From Rhizobacter sp. SG703 (GTDB lineage Bacteria; Pseudomonadota; Gammaproteobacteria; Burkholderiales; Burkholderiaceae_C), in the NCBI RefSeq assembly GCF_012275445.1, contig NZ_JAAZQK010000001.1, positions 1 to 64,000 on the forward strand: 64,000 nucleotides of DNA, read 5' to 3'. Numbering within the stretch: position 1 is the stretch's first letter; each line of letters begins with the position of its first letter. The notes under the pieces are model-generated. The model searched no databases and was not told the DNA's origin. It saw only the letters and a list, made by a program, of their open reading frames with translations. Both the position numbers and the translations under genes were made by a program. This document shows, in pieces, positions 21,299 to 29,639 of this stretch.

Positions 21299-21661
21299 TT
21301 GGGCGGATCGTTGTCGGGCTGCGGTCAACGATACCGCAGGCGCCCAGTCGAGCCTGCAAGCACAGCGCCCCTCGGCCCCCACGGTCGACGACGGAGCTTC
21401 CATCGTGACCGGGACGAGCGCCGCGCCACGCTCCGGCGGTACAACGAGCGCACGCTGGCGCCGCTCGGCGCTCTCGCGGATCCAGCGGCCAAGCTGGTTG
21501 GCGTTGACGCCGCACTCGCGTGCCAAGCGCGACACCAGACGCTCTGGGCGCGGTGCACATGGAGACCAGTTCGCCTTTGCCTGCTCGTCGTACACGACCC
21601 GTCCATCGCGCTTGTGGTCCACGACCAGCCGGCGCGCCAGCTCTTCCATACCTTCAGACAT
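21299..21661 (-). pseudogene. tnpA: IS66 TnpA (OrfA) remnant, in frame with the methyltransferase
   Basis: The translated start EELARRLVVDHKRDGRVVYDEQAK and the helix-turn-helix segment SRLARECGVNANQLGRWI match IS66-family TnpA accessory proteins. Between them the sequence NWSPCAPRPE does not fit, but the neighbouring frame reads GELVSMCTAPRASGV, which does; two compensating small indels therefore seem to have shifted ~14 codons. After residue ~105 similarity is lost and the frame runs on into the methyltransferase without a stop. Probably non-functional. Confidence 0.65.
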
Positions 21662-21745
21662 CGCGTTCCCACTTTGACCTGCGTGGGCACGTAGCCTGTC
21701 AGCCTCGGCGCCCGGGCTTGAGGACGTGGTTCAATGACCGCGCAC

Positions 21746-21753
21746 CTCAAAAC
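21746..21753. repeat. 8-bp target-site duplication, right copy
   Basis: CTCAAAAC, identical to the left copy at 20470-20477, directly adjoining the right terminal repeat and ending 3 bp before the sorB stop codon (minus strand). It marks the original integration site. Confidence 0.75.
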
Positions 21754-21756
21754 GCA

Positions 21757-22104
21757 TCACGGCGCGACCTGTTCGTTGCCATAGGTCTTCACCAGGTAGT
21801 CGATGATGGCCGGCATGTCGGCGTCGGCGACAGGCGCCTTGAAGACGCCCTTCATGCGCTTGACCATCGCGTCCCAGTAGGGACGTGCGGCGGTCGGCGG
21901 CTGGTAGGCCATGTACTCGGCTGAGTGGCAGGCGGTGCAGTGGGCCTGCGCCTTCTCGAAGCCGGGCAGCGCGCTCGGCTTGAGTTGCAGGCCGTCGGGC
22001 GGCAGTTCGATGTTCTTCGGCACCGCGGGCGCCGGCGTCGGCCACGCGGTGGCAAGTGCGATGGCGACCAGCGCGAGCGCAAGCAGGGACGAACGATTCT
22101 TCAT
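21757..22104 (-). CDS. sorB: Sulfite dehydrogenase cytochrome c subunit SorB
   Basis: 115 residues, the usual size of SorB. A signal peptide (MKNRSSLLALALVAIALA, ending near PAPA) exports it to the periplasm; the single haem c attachment site CTACH is at 56-60. It accepts electrons from SorA and passes them to the respiratory chain. The ATG used has GAGGAG upstream; another ATG five codons earlier overlaps the sorA stop as ATGA and is an alternative start. The IS66-derived cassette is inserted just after its stop, leaving the gene intact. Confidence 0.85.
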   Translation of the reverse strand: MKNRSSLLALALVAIALATAWPTPAPAVPKNIELPPDGLQLKPSALPGFEKAQAHCTACHSAEYMAYQPPTAARPYWDAMVKRMKGVFKAPVADADMPAIIDYLVKTYGNEQVAP

Positions 22105-22115
22105 GGCCTGGCTCC

Positions 22116-23321
22116 TCATGCGGCGTGGACGCGGATCGATTCGACGACGTTGCGCATGTAGCCCGCGGGCTGCCACAGCGCTTCCATCGGCTGGCTCTGG
22201 CCGGAGCGGTTCCAGGCCCGCACGCGCAGCTCGTGCGGACCCCTGTCGGGCGTGAAGCCGAAGCTGAACTCGCGGAACGAGTAGCGGCCGATGTCGGTGC
22301 CGAGCTTCGCGCCACGCCAGCTCTGGCCGCCGTCGGTCGAGTACGCGACCTCCCGGATGCCCTGGCCGCCGTCGAACGCGATGCCGCGCACGGCGATCGG
22401 CTGGCCGGCGTTCACGCGCGCACCATCGGCCAGCGAGGTGATGAAGGAGCGCACGTTGAAGCGGCCGATCGGGCGCGTCGACTTCGGGGTCGTGCCGGGC
22501 TCGATGCAGGTGCAGTCGTTGTCGGGCACGCGGTAGGCGGTCTTCATCCAGAAGCCGTCGAAGGTGTCGTCGACGACCTCGATCTCCGACAGGTGCTTGA
22601 CCCAGTAGGTGCCATAGTGGCCCGGCACGATGAGCTTGACCGGGTAGCCATTGAGCAGCGGGATGTCGGCGCCGTTCATCTGGTAGGCGAGCATCACCTC
22701 GCCGTCCATCGCGTGGGCGATGTCCAGCGCCTTCACGAAATCTCCGCCGCCGAAGAGCGCGATGTCCAGGCCGTTGAAGCTGACCTGGCGTGCGCTGTTC
22801 TTCGGTTCGGCCCGGGCCAGCACGTCCTTCAGCGGCACGCCCAGCCAGCGCGCATTGCCCATTGCACCGTTGCCGAGTTGCCCGCCGGTGACGCGGGGGC
22901 TGAAGAAGCCGCGGCTGTTGCCCGAGCACTGGTTGACGGCGACGATCTCGGTCGGCTTGAACTGCGTGCGCAGCGCGCTGAAGCTCAGCTCGTAGGGCTT
23001 GGCGAGCGCGTTGCCACCGATCTTGATGACGTGCGTGTCGGCGTCGATCGAGGTCGGGATGCCGGCGTTGTGATAGCGCACGAAGAAGGCATCGTTGGGT
23101 GTCAGGAGGCCGTCGTTGAAGACCTCGAAGGGCGTTTCGAGCTGCGGCGGCCGCGAGGTCAGCACGATCAGCGGGCGCTTCTCGGGGAAGGCGACGAGGT
23201 TGCGCCTGCCATTGGCGAAGGGAAGGTCGATGGGCATGGGCGCCTGTGCGAGGGCATGGCGTGCCAGCGTGGCACCGGCCAGCAGGCCGGCGCTGCCGGC
23301 AAGAAGTCTGCGACGTTGCAT
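22116..23321 (-). CDS. sorA: Sulfite:cytochrome c oxidoreductase molybdopterin subunit SorA
   Basis: 401 residues. Oxidises sulfite to sulfate in the periplasm. A twin-arginine leader (MQRRRLLAGS, ending near HALA) exports the folded cofactor-bound enzyme. The molybdenum ligand Cys132 is in VNQCSGNSRGFF, followed by the family stretch GGQLGNGAMGNARW; the C-terminal half is the Mo-co dimerisation domain. GGAG lies 7 nt before the ATG. It is followed by sorB with a 4-nt overlap of the alternative sorB start. The order and the small monohaem partner fit SorAB rather than SoxCD. Confidence 0.88.
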   Translation of the reverse strand: MQRRRLLAGSAGLLAGATLARHALAQAPMPIDLPFANGRRNLVAFPEKRPLIVLTSRPPQLETPFEVFNDGLLTPNDAFFVRYHNAGIPTSIDADTHVIKIGGNALAKPYELSFSALRTQFKPTEIVAVNQCSGNSRGFFSPRVTGGQLGNGAMGNARWLGVPLKDVLARAEPKNSARQVSFNGLDIALFGGGDFVKALDIAHAMDGEVMLAYQMNGADIPLLNGYPVKLIVPGHYGTYWVKHLSEIEVVDDTFDGFWMKTAYRVPDNDCTCIEPGTTPKSTRPIGRFNVRSFITSLADGARVNAGQPIAVRGIAFDGGQGIREVAYSTDGGQSWRGAKLGTDIGRYSFREFSFGFTPDRGPHELRVRAWNRSGQSQPMEALWQPAGYMRNVVESIRVHAA

Positions 23322-23564
23322 GGGGTGTCTCCGGTGTGGCGGCCGTGACCGGTGGGCCGCCTGTCGTGTGTGGACGCGTCCGGTGGGCACTTTATTCCGC
23401 TGTCTTGAAGCAAGATGGCGGGCTTGTCGGGAGAGACAGGATGCAAGCGATCTGCAGGAGCTGACCCCACCGCCCATGTCGCTCGCCGTTCTTTGGGACA
23501 ATGCACTCCTTCCCGCGAGCCACGAGCCTGCGCGCCCCTCGAACAGCCCAGGCACCCCACCCAC

Positions 23565-24533
<969 letters not shown>

Positions 24534-24540
24534 CCCGCCG

Positions 24541-24578
24541 GCCCATCCGGGATTCGTCCGACCATTTCCCGGATGGGC
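24541..24578. terminator. Bidirectional hairpin between dusA and fhuF
   Basis: Perfect 12-bp inverted repeat GCCCATCCGGGA / TCCCGGATGGGC with a 14-nt loop, 7 bp after the dusA stop and 7 bp before the fhuF stop. Without a T-run it is a probable terminator for both converging genes. Confidence 0.6.
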
Positions 24579-24585
24579 ATCCCGG

Positions 24586-25335
24586 CTACGGCTGCGGCGC
24601 CAGCGGGCAGGCGCTGCAGTACGCCTGCGCCGGCAGCCGGTAGAACAGGCAGCACTGCCGGTGCAGCCGGATGTCGCGCGGCGCATCGGGGTGCGGGCGC
24701 TGCCGCGGCCACAACGGGTTGGCCCGGCCGTCGTGCCACAGCGGCTGGTCCAGCAGCGTGTCTCGGTCGTGCGCGATCCGGGCCGCGTGTCCCGTCAGCG
24801 CCTGCGCCTGCTCGAAGATGCCGTCGAGCCGCCGCGCCAGGTTGCCCCACAGGATCTTCGGAGGGAGCCGCGCGCAGCGCGCCAGTTGCGCGAACAGCGG
24901 CGCCAGGTGGGCGTCGATCAACGGCGCGAGGCGGGTCGCGCCGTCGGCATCCGGGTGCGGCGTGCCGATGTGCCCGATGTAGAACCGGCGCGGCACCGCC
25001 TCGGTGTCGTCGAACGCGACCTGCATCTCGTGCGGCGCGGTCGGGAACACCTGCTGCAGCACGCTGGCCGCCGCGACCACCGGCGGCAGCAGCGCGTCGA
25101 GGTAGGCGAAGCACCAGCTCGACGCGGCCGCGCGCAGGTCGGTGCCGTGCTGCTCCGCATCACTCACGCCGAGGTGGCGCGCATGCCGGCGCAGCAGGTT
25201 GTCCAGCAAATCGTCTTGCGCATCGATCAGCCGATGCACGGCGACAGCGCCCGCCGGTGGCCGCGCCGCGCACACCAGCGCCTCGCCGAGCGGCGCCCAG
25301 GCGCCCTGGAAAAGAGGTTCGAGCATCGGGATCAC
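24586..25335 (-). CDS. fhuF: Siderophore-iron reductase FhuF-like
   Basis: 249 residues, near E. coli FhuF (262). Cytoplasmic [2Fe-2S] protein that reduces ferric siderophores after uptake. The C-terminal cluster-binding motif CCx10CxxC is complete (RQCCLFYRLP...YCSACP). The N-terminal domain is divergent, as usual in this family. It is divergent from a siderophore-type ABC exporter across a 74-bp gap containing a perfect palindrome, suggesting joint control and a role in iron acquisition. A second Met at residue 4 is an alternative start. Confidence 0.83.
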   Translation of the reverse strand: MIPMLEPLFQGAWAPLGEALVCAARPPAGAVAVHRLIDAQDDLLDNLLRRHARHLGVSDAEQHGTDLRAAASSWCFAYLDALLPPVVAAASVLQQVFPTAPHEMQVAFDDTEAVPRRFYIGHIGTPHPDADGATRLAPLIDAHLAPLFAQLARCARLPPKILWGNLARRLDGIFEQAQALTGHAARIAHDRDTLLDQPLWHDGRANPLWPRQRPHPDAPRDIRLHRQCCLFYRLPAQAYCSACPLAPQP

Positions 25336-25364
25336 GACTGAGCAGACGAACGGGGCAGGGCGGT

Positions 25365-25389
25365 GTTCAGCGGGACCACGCCGCTGAAC
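25365..25389. promoter_or_regulatory. Operator-like palindrome between fhuF and the ABC exporter
   Basis: Perfect 9-bp inverted repeat GTTCAGCGG / CCGCTGAAC with a 7-bp spacer, in the 74-bp gap between two divergent iron-related genes. It does not resemble a Fur box. The length and symmetry fit a dimeric repressor; a hairpin in the exporter leader is the alternative. Confidence 0.5.
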
Positions 25390-25409
25390 GGCGGCACGCG
25401 TGGTTCGTC

Positions 25410-27107
25410 ATGCAAGGCATGAGCCCTCCTGCCTCGACTCCTCCCCATCCGCCCTTCGTCGACCGGCCGTTCGCGGAGGTCGCGCGCCTGCTGCGGCCGT
25501 TCCTGCCGTGGCTCGCGCTGTCGGTCGTCACCGGCATCGCGGCCGGCGCGGCCACCGTCGCGCTGCTCGGCACGATCAACCAGGTGCTGAACCGCAGCGG
25601 CGGCATGGCCGGCGGGCTGCTGCTGACCTTCGTGTCGCTGTGCGCGGTGGCGCTGGTCGGCCGCGTGACCTCCGACATGTCGACCAACCGGGTCGGCCAG
25701 CGCCTGGTGGCGCAGGTGCGCAAGTCGCTCGCGCAGAAGATCCTCTCGGCGCCGATCGATGCACTGGAGCGCTACCGAACGCACCGCCTGATGCCGGTGC
25801 TGACGCAGGACGTCGACATGATCAGCGACGCCGGCTTCGTGCTCGCGTCCACCGTGATCGCGCTGTCGATCGCGCTCGGCTGCCTGGGCTACCTGGCGTG
25901 GCTGTCGCTGCCGATGTTCGGGTTGCTGGTGGTGGCGCTCGCGGTCGGCGCCGCGGTGCAGGCGGTGGTGCTGACGCGCGCCGAGGCCGGCTTCTGGCGC
26001 GCTCGCGACGGCGAGGAGCAGCTGCACAAGGCCTACCGGGGCATCAGCGAAGGCGCGAAGGAGCTGCGCATGCACCGCGGGCGGCGGGCGCGGATGATGT
26101 CCGGCCAGATCGAGCGGACGGTCGACGGCATCCGCGCGGTCAACCAGCGCGCGATCAACACCTACGTGGTCGGCAGCGCGTTCGGCTCGGCGCTGTTCTT
26201 CCTGCTGATCGCGGTGATCCTCGGCTGGGCCGCGGCGAGCACGGTGGCGCCGGCGGTGCTGAGCGGCTTCGTGCTGGTGCTGCTGTTCCTGAAGGGCCCC
26301 ATCGACCAACTGGTCGGCGTGCTGCCGAACGTCGGCCGCGCGAAGGTGGCGTTCCAGCGCATCGGCGATCTGTCATTGCGCTTCGCGACGCCCGAGCCGC
26401 ACCTGCACCTGGACCGCCCGGCCGGCGAGGTCGCGTTCGTCGACACCATCGAGCTGCGCGGCGTGCGCTATGCGTTCGCCGCCTCCGAGGGCGGCGGCGA
26501 ACCGTTCGTGCTCGGCCCGGTCGACCTGGTGCTGCGGCGCGGCGAGCTGGTCTTCATCGTCGGCGACAACGGTTCCGGCAAGACGACGCTGATCAAGCTG
26601 CTGCTCGGGCTGTATGCGCCCCAGCACGGCGAGCTGCGCCTCGACGGCCAGCCGGTGACCGACGCGACGCGCGACGACTACCGGCAACTGTTCACCACGG
26701 TGTTCTCCGACTTCTACCTGTTCGAGGACCTGCTGGCAGGCGAGGGCGGGGCACCGCTGCCGCAGGCGGCGCAGCCCTACCTGGAGCGGCTGGAGATCGC
26801 GCACAAGGTGTCGGTGCGCGACGGCGCCTTCAGCACCACCGACCTGTCGACCGGCCAGCGCAAGCGGCTGGCGCTGGTGCATGCCTGGCTCGAAGGCCGG
26901 TCGGTGCTGGTGTTCGACGAATGGGCCGCCGACCAGGACCCGGCGTTCAGGCACCTGTTCTACACCGAGCTGCTGCCCGAGCTGCGCGCGAAGGGGCACC
27001 TGCTGGTGGTGATCTCGCACGACGACCGCTACTTCCACGTGGCGGATCGGGTGGTGCGGATGTCGAAGGGACGGGTCGAGGAGGAAGCCGCGGCGCTGGT
27101 GGCGTGA
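25410..27107 (+). CDS. Cyclic peptide/siderophore export ABC transporter (PvdE/SyrD type)
   Basis: 565 residues: an N-terminal six-helix exporter domain (about 25-310) fused to one nucleotide-binding domain. Walker A GDNGSGKT at 385-392, signature LSTGQRKRLAL, and Walker B VLVFDEWAADQDP; the DEWAADQDP form is characteristic of the PvdE/SyrD group that exports pyoverdine precursors and lipopeptides as homodimers. No non-ribosomal peptide synthetase is in the window, so its cargo is unknown. Divergent from fhuF, which supports siderophore export. A second ATG three codons in (MSPPAST) is an alternative start. Confidence 0.85.
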   Translation: MQGMSPPASTPPHPPFVDRPFAEVARLLRPFLPWLALSVVTGIAAGAATVALLGTINQVLNRSGGMAGGLLLTFVSLCAVALVGRVTSDMSTNRVGQRLVAQVRKSLAQKILSAPIDALERYRTHRLMPVLTQDVDMISDAGFVLASTVIALSIALGCLGYLAWLSLPMFGLLVVALAVGAAVQAVVLTRAEAGFWRARDGEEQLHKAYRGISEGAKELRMHRGRRARMMSGQIERTVDGIRAVNQRAINTYVVGSAFGSALFFLLIAVILGWAAASTVAPAVLSGFVLVLLFLKGPIDQLVGVLPNVGRAKVAFQRIGDLSLRFATPEPHLHLDRPAGEVAFVDTIELRGVRYAFAASEGGGEPFVLGPVDLVLRRGELVFIVGDNGSGKTTLIKLLLGLYAPQHGELRLDGQPVTDATRDDYRQLFTTVFSDFYLFEDLLAGEGGAPLPQAAQPYLERLEIAHKVSVRDGAFSTTDLSTGQRKRLALVHAWLEGRSVLVFDEWAADQDPAFRHLFYTELLPELRAKGHLLVVISHDDRYFHVADRVVRMSKGRVEEEAAALVA

Positions 27108-27172
27108 ATCAGTTCAGCATCAACCGAAGCTACATGGGGTGCCCGTCGAGAGGCAGCCAAGGGTGTCGAAGC

Positions 27173-27373
27173 ATGCGAACCACCATCAACATCGATGACG
27201 ATCTGCTCGCCAAGGCGACCAAACTCACCGGTCCGTTGGACCGCTCGGCCATGGTGCGCGACGGATTGAAGGCGCTCATCGAGCGCGAGAGTGCCAAGCG
27301 CCTGGCTCGGCTCGGCGGCACGCAACCGAAACTGAAAGCCGCTCCCCGCCGTCGTGGCGGAGACGACACATGA
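27173..27373 (+). CDS. vapB: VapB-like ribbon-helix-helix antitoxin (orphan)
   Basis: 66 residues, the size of VapB antitoxins of the DUF2191 type. MRTTINIDDDLLAKATKLTG is the family N-terminal ribbon-helix, followed by RSAMVRDGLKALIERE and a basic C-terminal tail that would wrap the toxin. Its stop overlaps an ATG (ATGA), exactly where vapC should start, but only a few vapC codons remain. It therefore appears to be an antitoxin left after loss of its toxin. Confidence 0.75.
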   Translation: MRTTINIDDDLLAKATKLTGPLDRSAMVRDGLKALIERESAKRLARLGGTQPKLKAAPRRRGGDDT

Positions 27374-27398
27374 TCCCGGTCGATACCTCGCTGTGGGA
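27370..27398 (+). pseudogene. vapC: vapC toxin remnant, 5' end only
   Basis: The frame opening in the vapB stop reads MIPVDTSLWD, the canonical PIN-domain start (first catalytic Asp in VDTS). After about nine codons the sequence becomes the 3' end of the oppositely oriented MFS gene. The whole remaining PIN domain (~120 residues) is missing, so the toxin cannot be made. Confidence 0.65.
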
Positions 27399-28649
27399 TC
27401 ACCCAGCCACGGCCGCCGGCTTGTCCGCCCGCTGCAGCCGCCACACCAGCAGGAACGACGCCACCGACGCCGCCACCACCACGTGGCCGACCCACTCGAA
27501 GTGCTGCAGCCGCCCATCGGCCCCCGCGGTGACGATGTGTCCGGCCACCACCGACGCGATGCCGCCCGACAACTGCTGCACCGACGCGCTGATCGCGTTG
27601 AACGCACCCCGTTGCGCCGGCGAGGGCACGCCGGCCACCATGGCCTGGAACGGGATCATCCGCGAGAAGATCCCGACGAACAGCACTGCATTGACCGCGA
27701 TCAGCACCGGCAGCGGCACCGGGCCGAGGTGCGTGTAGATCTGCACCATCGTCATCGCCAGCAGCGTGCCCACCGTGAACATGCGGAACTTGCCGAACCT
27801 GTCGGCGGCCCGCCCGATCAGCGGTCCGAAGACGATCGTGCACAAGCCTGTCGCCAGGTACACCACCGGCAGGCTGTGCAGGTCGATACCGAGGTTGTTG
27901 ACGGTGAACGCGCTGCTGAACGGCATCAGCATGAAGCCGCCGGTGGTCAGCAACGCTGTCGCCGCGAACGCCAGCAGGTGGCGCGGCACCGTCACCGTGT
28001 GCAGCAGGTGGGCGAAGGCGCCGCGTTCCTGCGGCAGCTTCAGGTGCCCGTCCACCGGCTGCAGGCGCCAGGCCACCACCATGCCGCCGACGAGCCCGAG
28101 CGCGGCCATCGCGAAGAACGGCATGTGCCAGTCCCAGTGGCTCGACAGGTACAGCCCCGCCGGCAGGCCCAGCACCTGGCTGGCGGCGAACGCGGTCTGG
28201 ATCACCCCCATCACGCGGCCGCGCATCGAGGCCGGGAACAGGTCGGTCGAGATCGCGAGCACGATCGAGCCGATCACGCCGCCGAACAGGCCGGTGACGA
28301 TGCGCGCCGCGAGCAGGCTTTCGAAGTTCGGCGCGAGCCCGCACCACAGCGTGCCCAGCACGAAGCCGCCGTAGAAGAACAGCAGCAGCTTCTTGCGGTC
28401 GAAGCGGTCGGCGAAGCCGGCCGTCAGCAGGCCGGCCGTGCCGGCGCTGAACGCATAGGCCGAGACGACGAGCCCGAACTGCTTCGGCGTGATCGACAAC
28501 GCCGGCATGATCAGCGCGCCGAGCGGCGCCATCAGCATGAAGTCGAGGATGACGGCGAACTGCAGGAACGCGAGCAGCCCCAGCACCACCTTCTGGTAGC
28601 CGGTGAAGACCGGGGCGGCGACTGCGGTGGGGGCGGGAGCTGCACTCAT
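27399..28649 (-). CDS. MFS transporter (DHA1-like)
   Basis: 416 residues with about twelve hydrophobic helices. The motif A loop GFADRFDRKKLL joins TM2 and TM3 and a second copy-like loop (GRAADRFGKFRM) follows in the C-terminal half. Proton-driven drug or metabolite efflux is the usual role in this subgroup; the substrate is unknown. Its ATG overlaps the stop of the upstream small membrane protein (ATGA), making it the last gene of the eptA/ECF operon. Its stop abuts the broken vapC. Confidence 0.85.
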   Translation of the reverse strand: MSAAPAPTAVAAPVFTGYQKVVLGLLAFLQFAVILDFMLMAPLGALIMPALSITPKQFGLVVSAYAFSAGTAGLLTAGFADRFDRKKLLLFFYGGFVLGTLWCGLAPNFESLLAARIVTGLFGGVIGSIVLAISTDLFPASMRGRVMGVIQTAFAASQVLGLPAGLYLSSHWDWHMPFFAMAALGLVGGMVVAWRLQPVDGHLKLPQERGAFAHLLHTVTVPRHLLAFAATALLTTGGFMLMPFSSAFTVNNLGIDLHSLPVVYLATGLCTIVFGPLIGRAADRFGKFRMFTVGTLLAMTMVQIYTHLGPVPLPVLIAVNAVLFVGIFSRMIPFQAMVAGVPSPAQRGAFNAISASVQQLSGGIASVVAGHIVTAGADGRLQHFEWVGHVVVAASVASFLLVWRLQRADKPAAVAG

Positions 28650-28999
28650 TCAGCGGCTCCGTCGCGGCCGAACGGGCCGTGGCCCATGCGCGATTCCATC
28701 TTCGAGCGCAGGCCGCGGCGGAATTGCTCGCGCTCTTCGGGCGTCATCGAATGCCAGCGGTGGCCGAAGCGGTGGCCGTGCCAGCCGCCGTGCCCGCGGA
28801 AGCCGCCGAACAGGATGCGGCACAGCACCAGCAGCCCGAGCGCGTGCGGGTAGTCGATGACCTGGGCACCGCTCAGCAGCCCCGGGACGATCGCGTTCCA
28901 CAGGCCCATCACCACCGCGCCGAGCGCGGCCACCGCGACCAGCATCAGCAGCGCGCGGCCCAGGAACCTCGCCTTGAATCTCGTCGTGTCCTTCATCAT
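28646..28999 (-). CDS. Small membrane protein linked to an ECF sigma factor
   Basis: 117 residues, not assigned to a named family. Two hydrophobic segments (about 15-38 and 47-65) are followed by a Gly/His-rich stretch (GGFRGHGGWHGHRFGHRWH) and a charged tail beginning MTPEEREQFRRGL. It starts 9 nt after the ECF sigma stop and overlaps the MFS start. Position and topology allow a membrane anchor or metal-sensing partner of the sigma factor, possibly an anti-sigma role, but no known anti-sigma domain is visible. MM at the start leaves the first codon ambiguous. Confidence 0.75.
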   Translation of the reverse strand: MMKDTTRFKARFLGRALLMLVAVAALGAVVMGLWNAIVPGLLSGAQVIDYPHALGLLVLCRILFGGFRGHGGWHGHRFGHRWHSMTPEEREQFRRGLRSKMESRMGHGPFGRDGAAE

Positions 29000-29008
29000 G
29001 TTTCTCCT

Positions 29009-29599
29009 TCAGTCGTCCAGTTCGTCATAAATGGGTTGCAGGCGCGAGCGCAGGTAGAGCACCGCATAGCGCTTGCGGGCCAGCAAGGTGTTGACCGGCA
29101 CGCCGCTGCGCGCGGCCATGTCCTTGAAGCTGTGGCCTTCGAGCTCGTGCGCGACGAAGACCTCGCGCTGGTTCGCCGGCAGGTCGTCGAGCGCCTGCTG
29201 CAGCGTGTCCAGCAGCACCGAGCGCGCATAGGCTGCCTCCGGCCCGGCGTCGGGCGACGGCAGGGCCAGGTCGAGGCTCGACTCGTCGTCGTCCGGGTCG
29301 CCGTCGTCGTGCAGCGGCTGCTCCCGCTTCTTGCGGAAGCGGTCGACGATGCGGTAGCGCGCCACCCGGTAGAGCCACGCGCTGACCTGCTCGATCGCGG
29401 CCGGCAGCCGGTAGGCCTCGACGAATTCTTCGAGCACGTCCTGCAGGATGTCCTCGGCCTCGCCGGGGTCCCGCACGCGCCGCCGGATGAAATCGCCCAG
29501 CCGGCCGGACTCGCGCCGGACCGTGGCGGCGATGTCACGGTCGGGGTCGGCGCGGTCCGGGAGGGTCACGGTGGCGGCAGGCTGCGTTGGCGGGTCCAT
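29009..29599 (-). CDS. ECF-family RNA polymerase sigma factor
   Basis: 196 residues. Region 2 spans DFIRRRVRDPGEAEDILQDVL to SAWLYRVARYRIVDRFRKKR; an acidic linker (DDDGDPDDDES type) follows; region 4 is LPANQREVFVAHELEGHSFKDMA with the helix-turn-helix SGVPVNTLLARKRYAVLYLR. It is the second gene of an operon with eptA upstream and a small membrane protein and MFS transporter downstream, so it may control envelope modification, including its own operon. The regulon is not determined. Confidence 0.88.
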   Translation of the reverse strand: MDPPTQPAATVTLPDRADPDRDIAATVRRESGRLGDFIRRRVRDPGEAEDILQDVLEEFVEAYRLPAAIEQVSAWLYRVARYRIVDRFRKKREQPLHDDGDPDDDESSLDLALPSPDAGPEAAYARSVLLDTLQQALDDLPANQREVFVAHELEGHSFKDMAARSGVPVNTLLARKRYAVLYLRSRLQPIYDELDD

Positions 29600-29639
29600 G
29601 CCTGGGTAGACGTTCGTGCCGCGGGAATATTGTGGGACC

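Larger units (their letters stand above)
20478..21745 (-). mobile_element. IS66-derived insertion cassette carrying a methyltransferase
   Basis: A ~1.27-kb segment bounded by imperfect terminal inverted repeats that match at 18 of the first 25 positions: the left end opens GTAAGCGCGCTTTGAG, the right end (other strand) GTGCGCGGTCATTGAA, and both continue into ACGTCCT. GTAAGCG termini are typical of IS66-family elements. Exact 8-bp repeats flank it. Inside are a decayed IS66 tnpA, beginning 84 bp from the right end as in intact elements, and a SAM-dependent methyltransferase where tnpB and tnpC should be. It landed 3 bp after the sorB stop codon. It cannot move by itself because no transposase gene is present. 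Confidence 0.75.

Noticed and set aside
25336-25409. Fur box upstream of fhuF and the exporter
   Set aside because: No GATAAT-type repeats; the only symmetric element is the GC-rich GTTCAGCGG palindrome.
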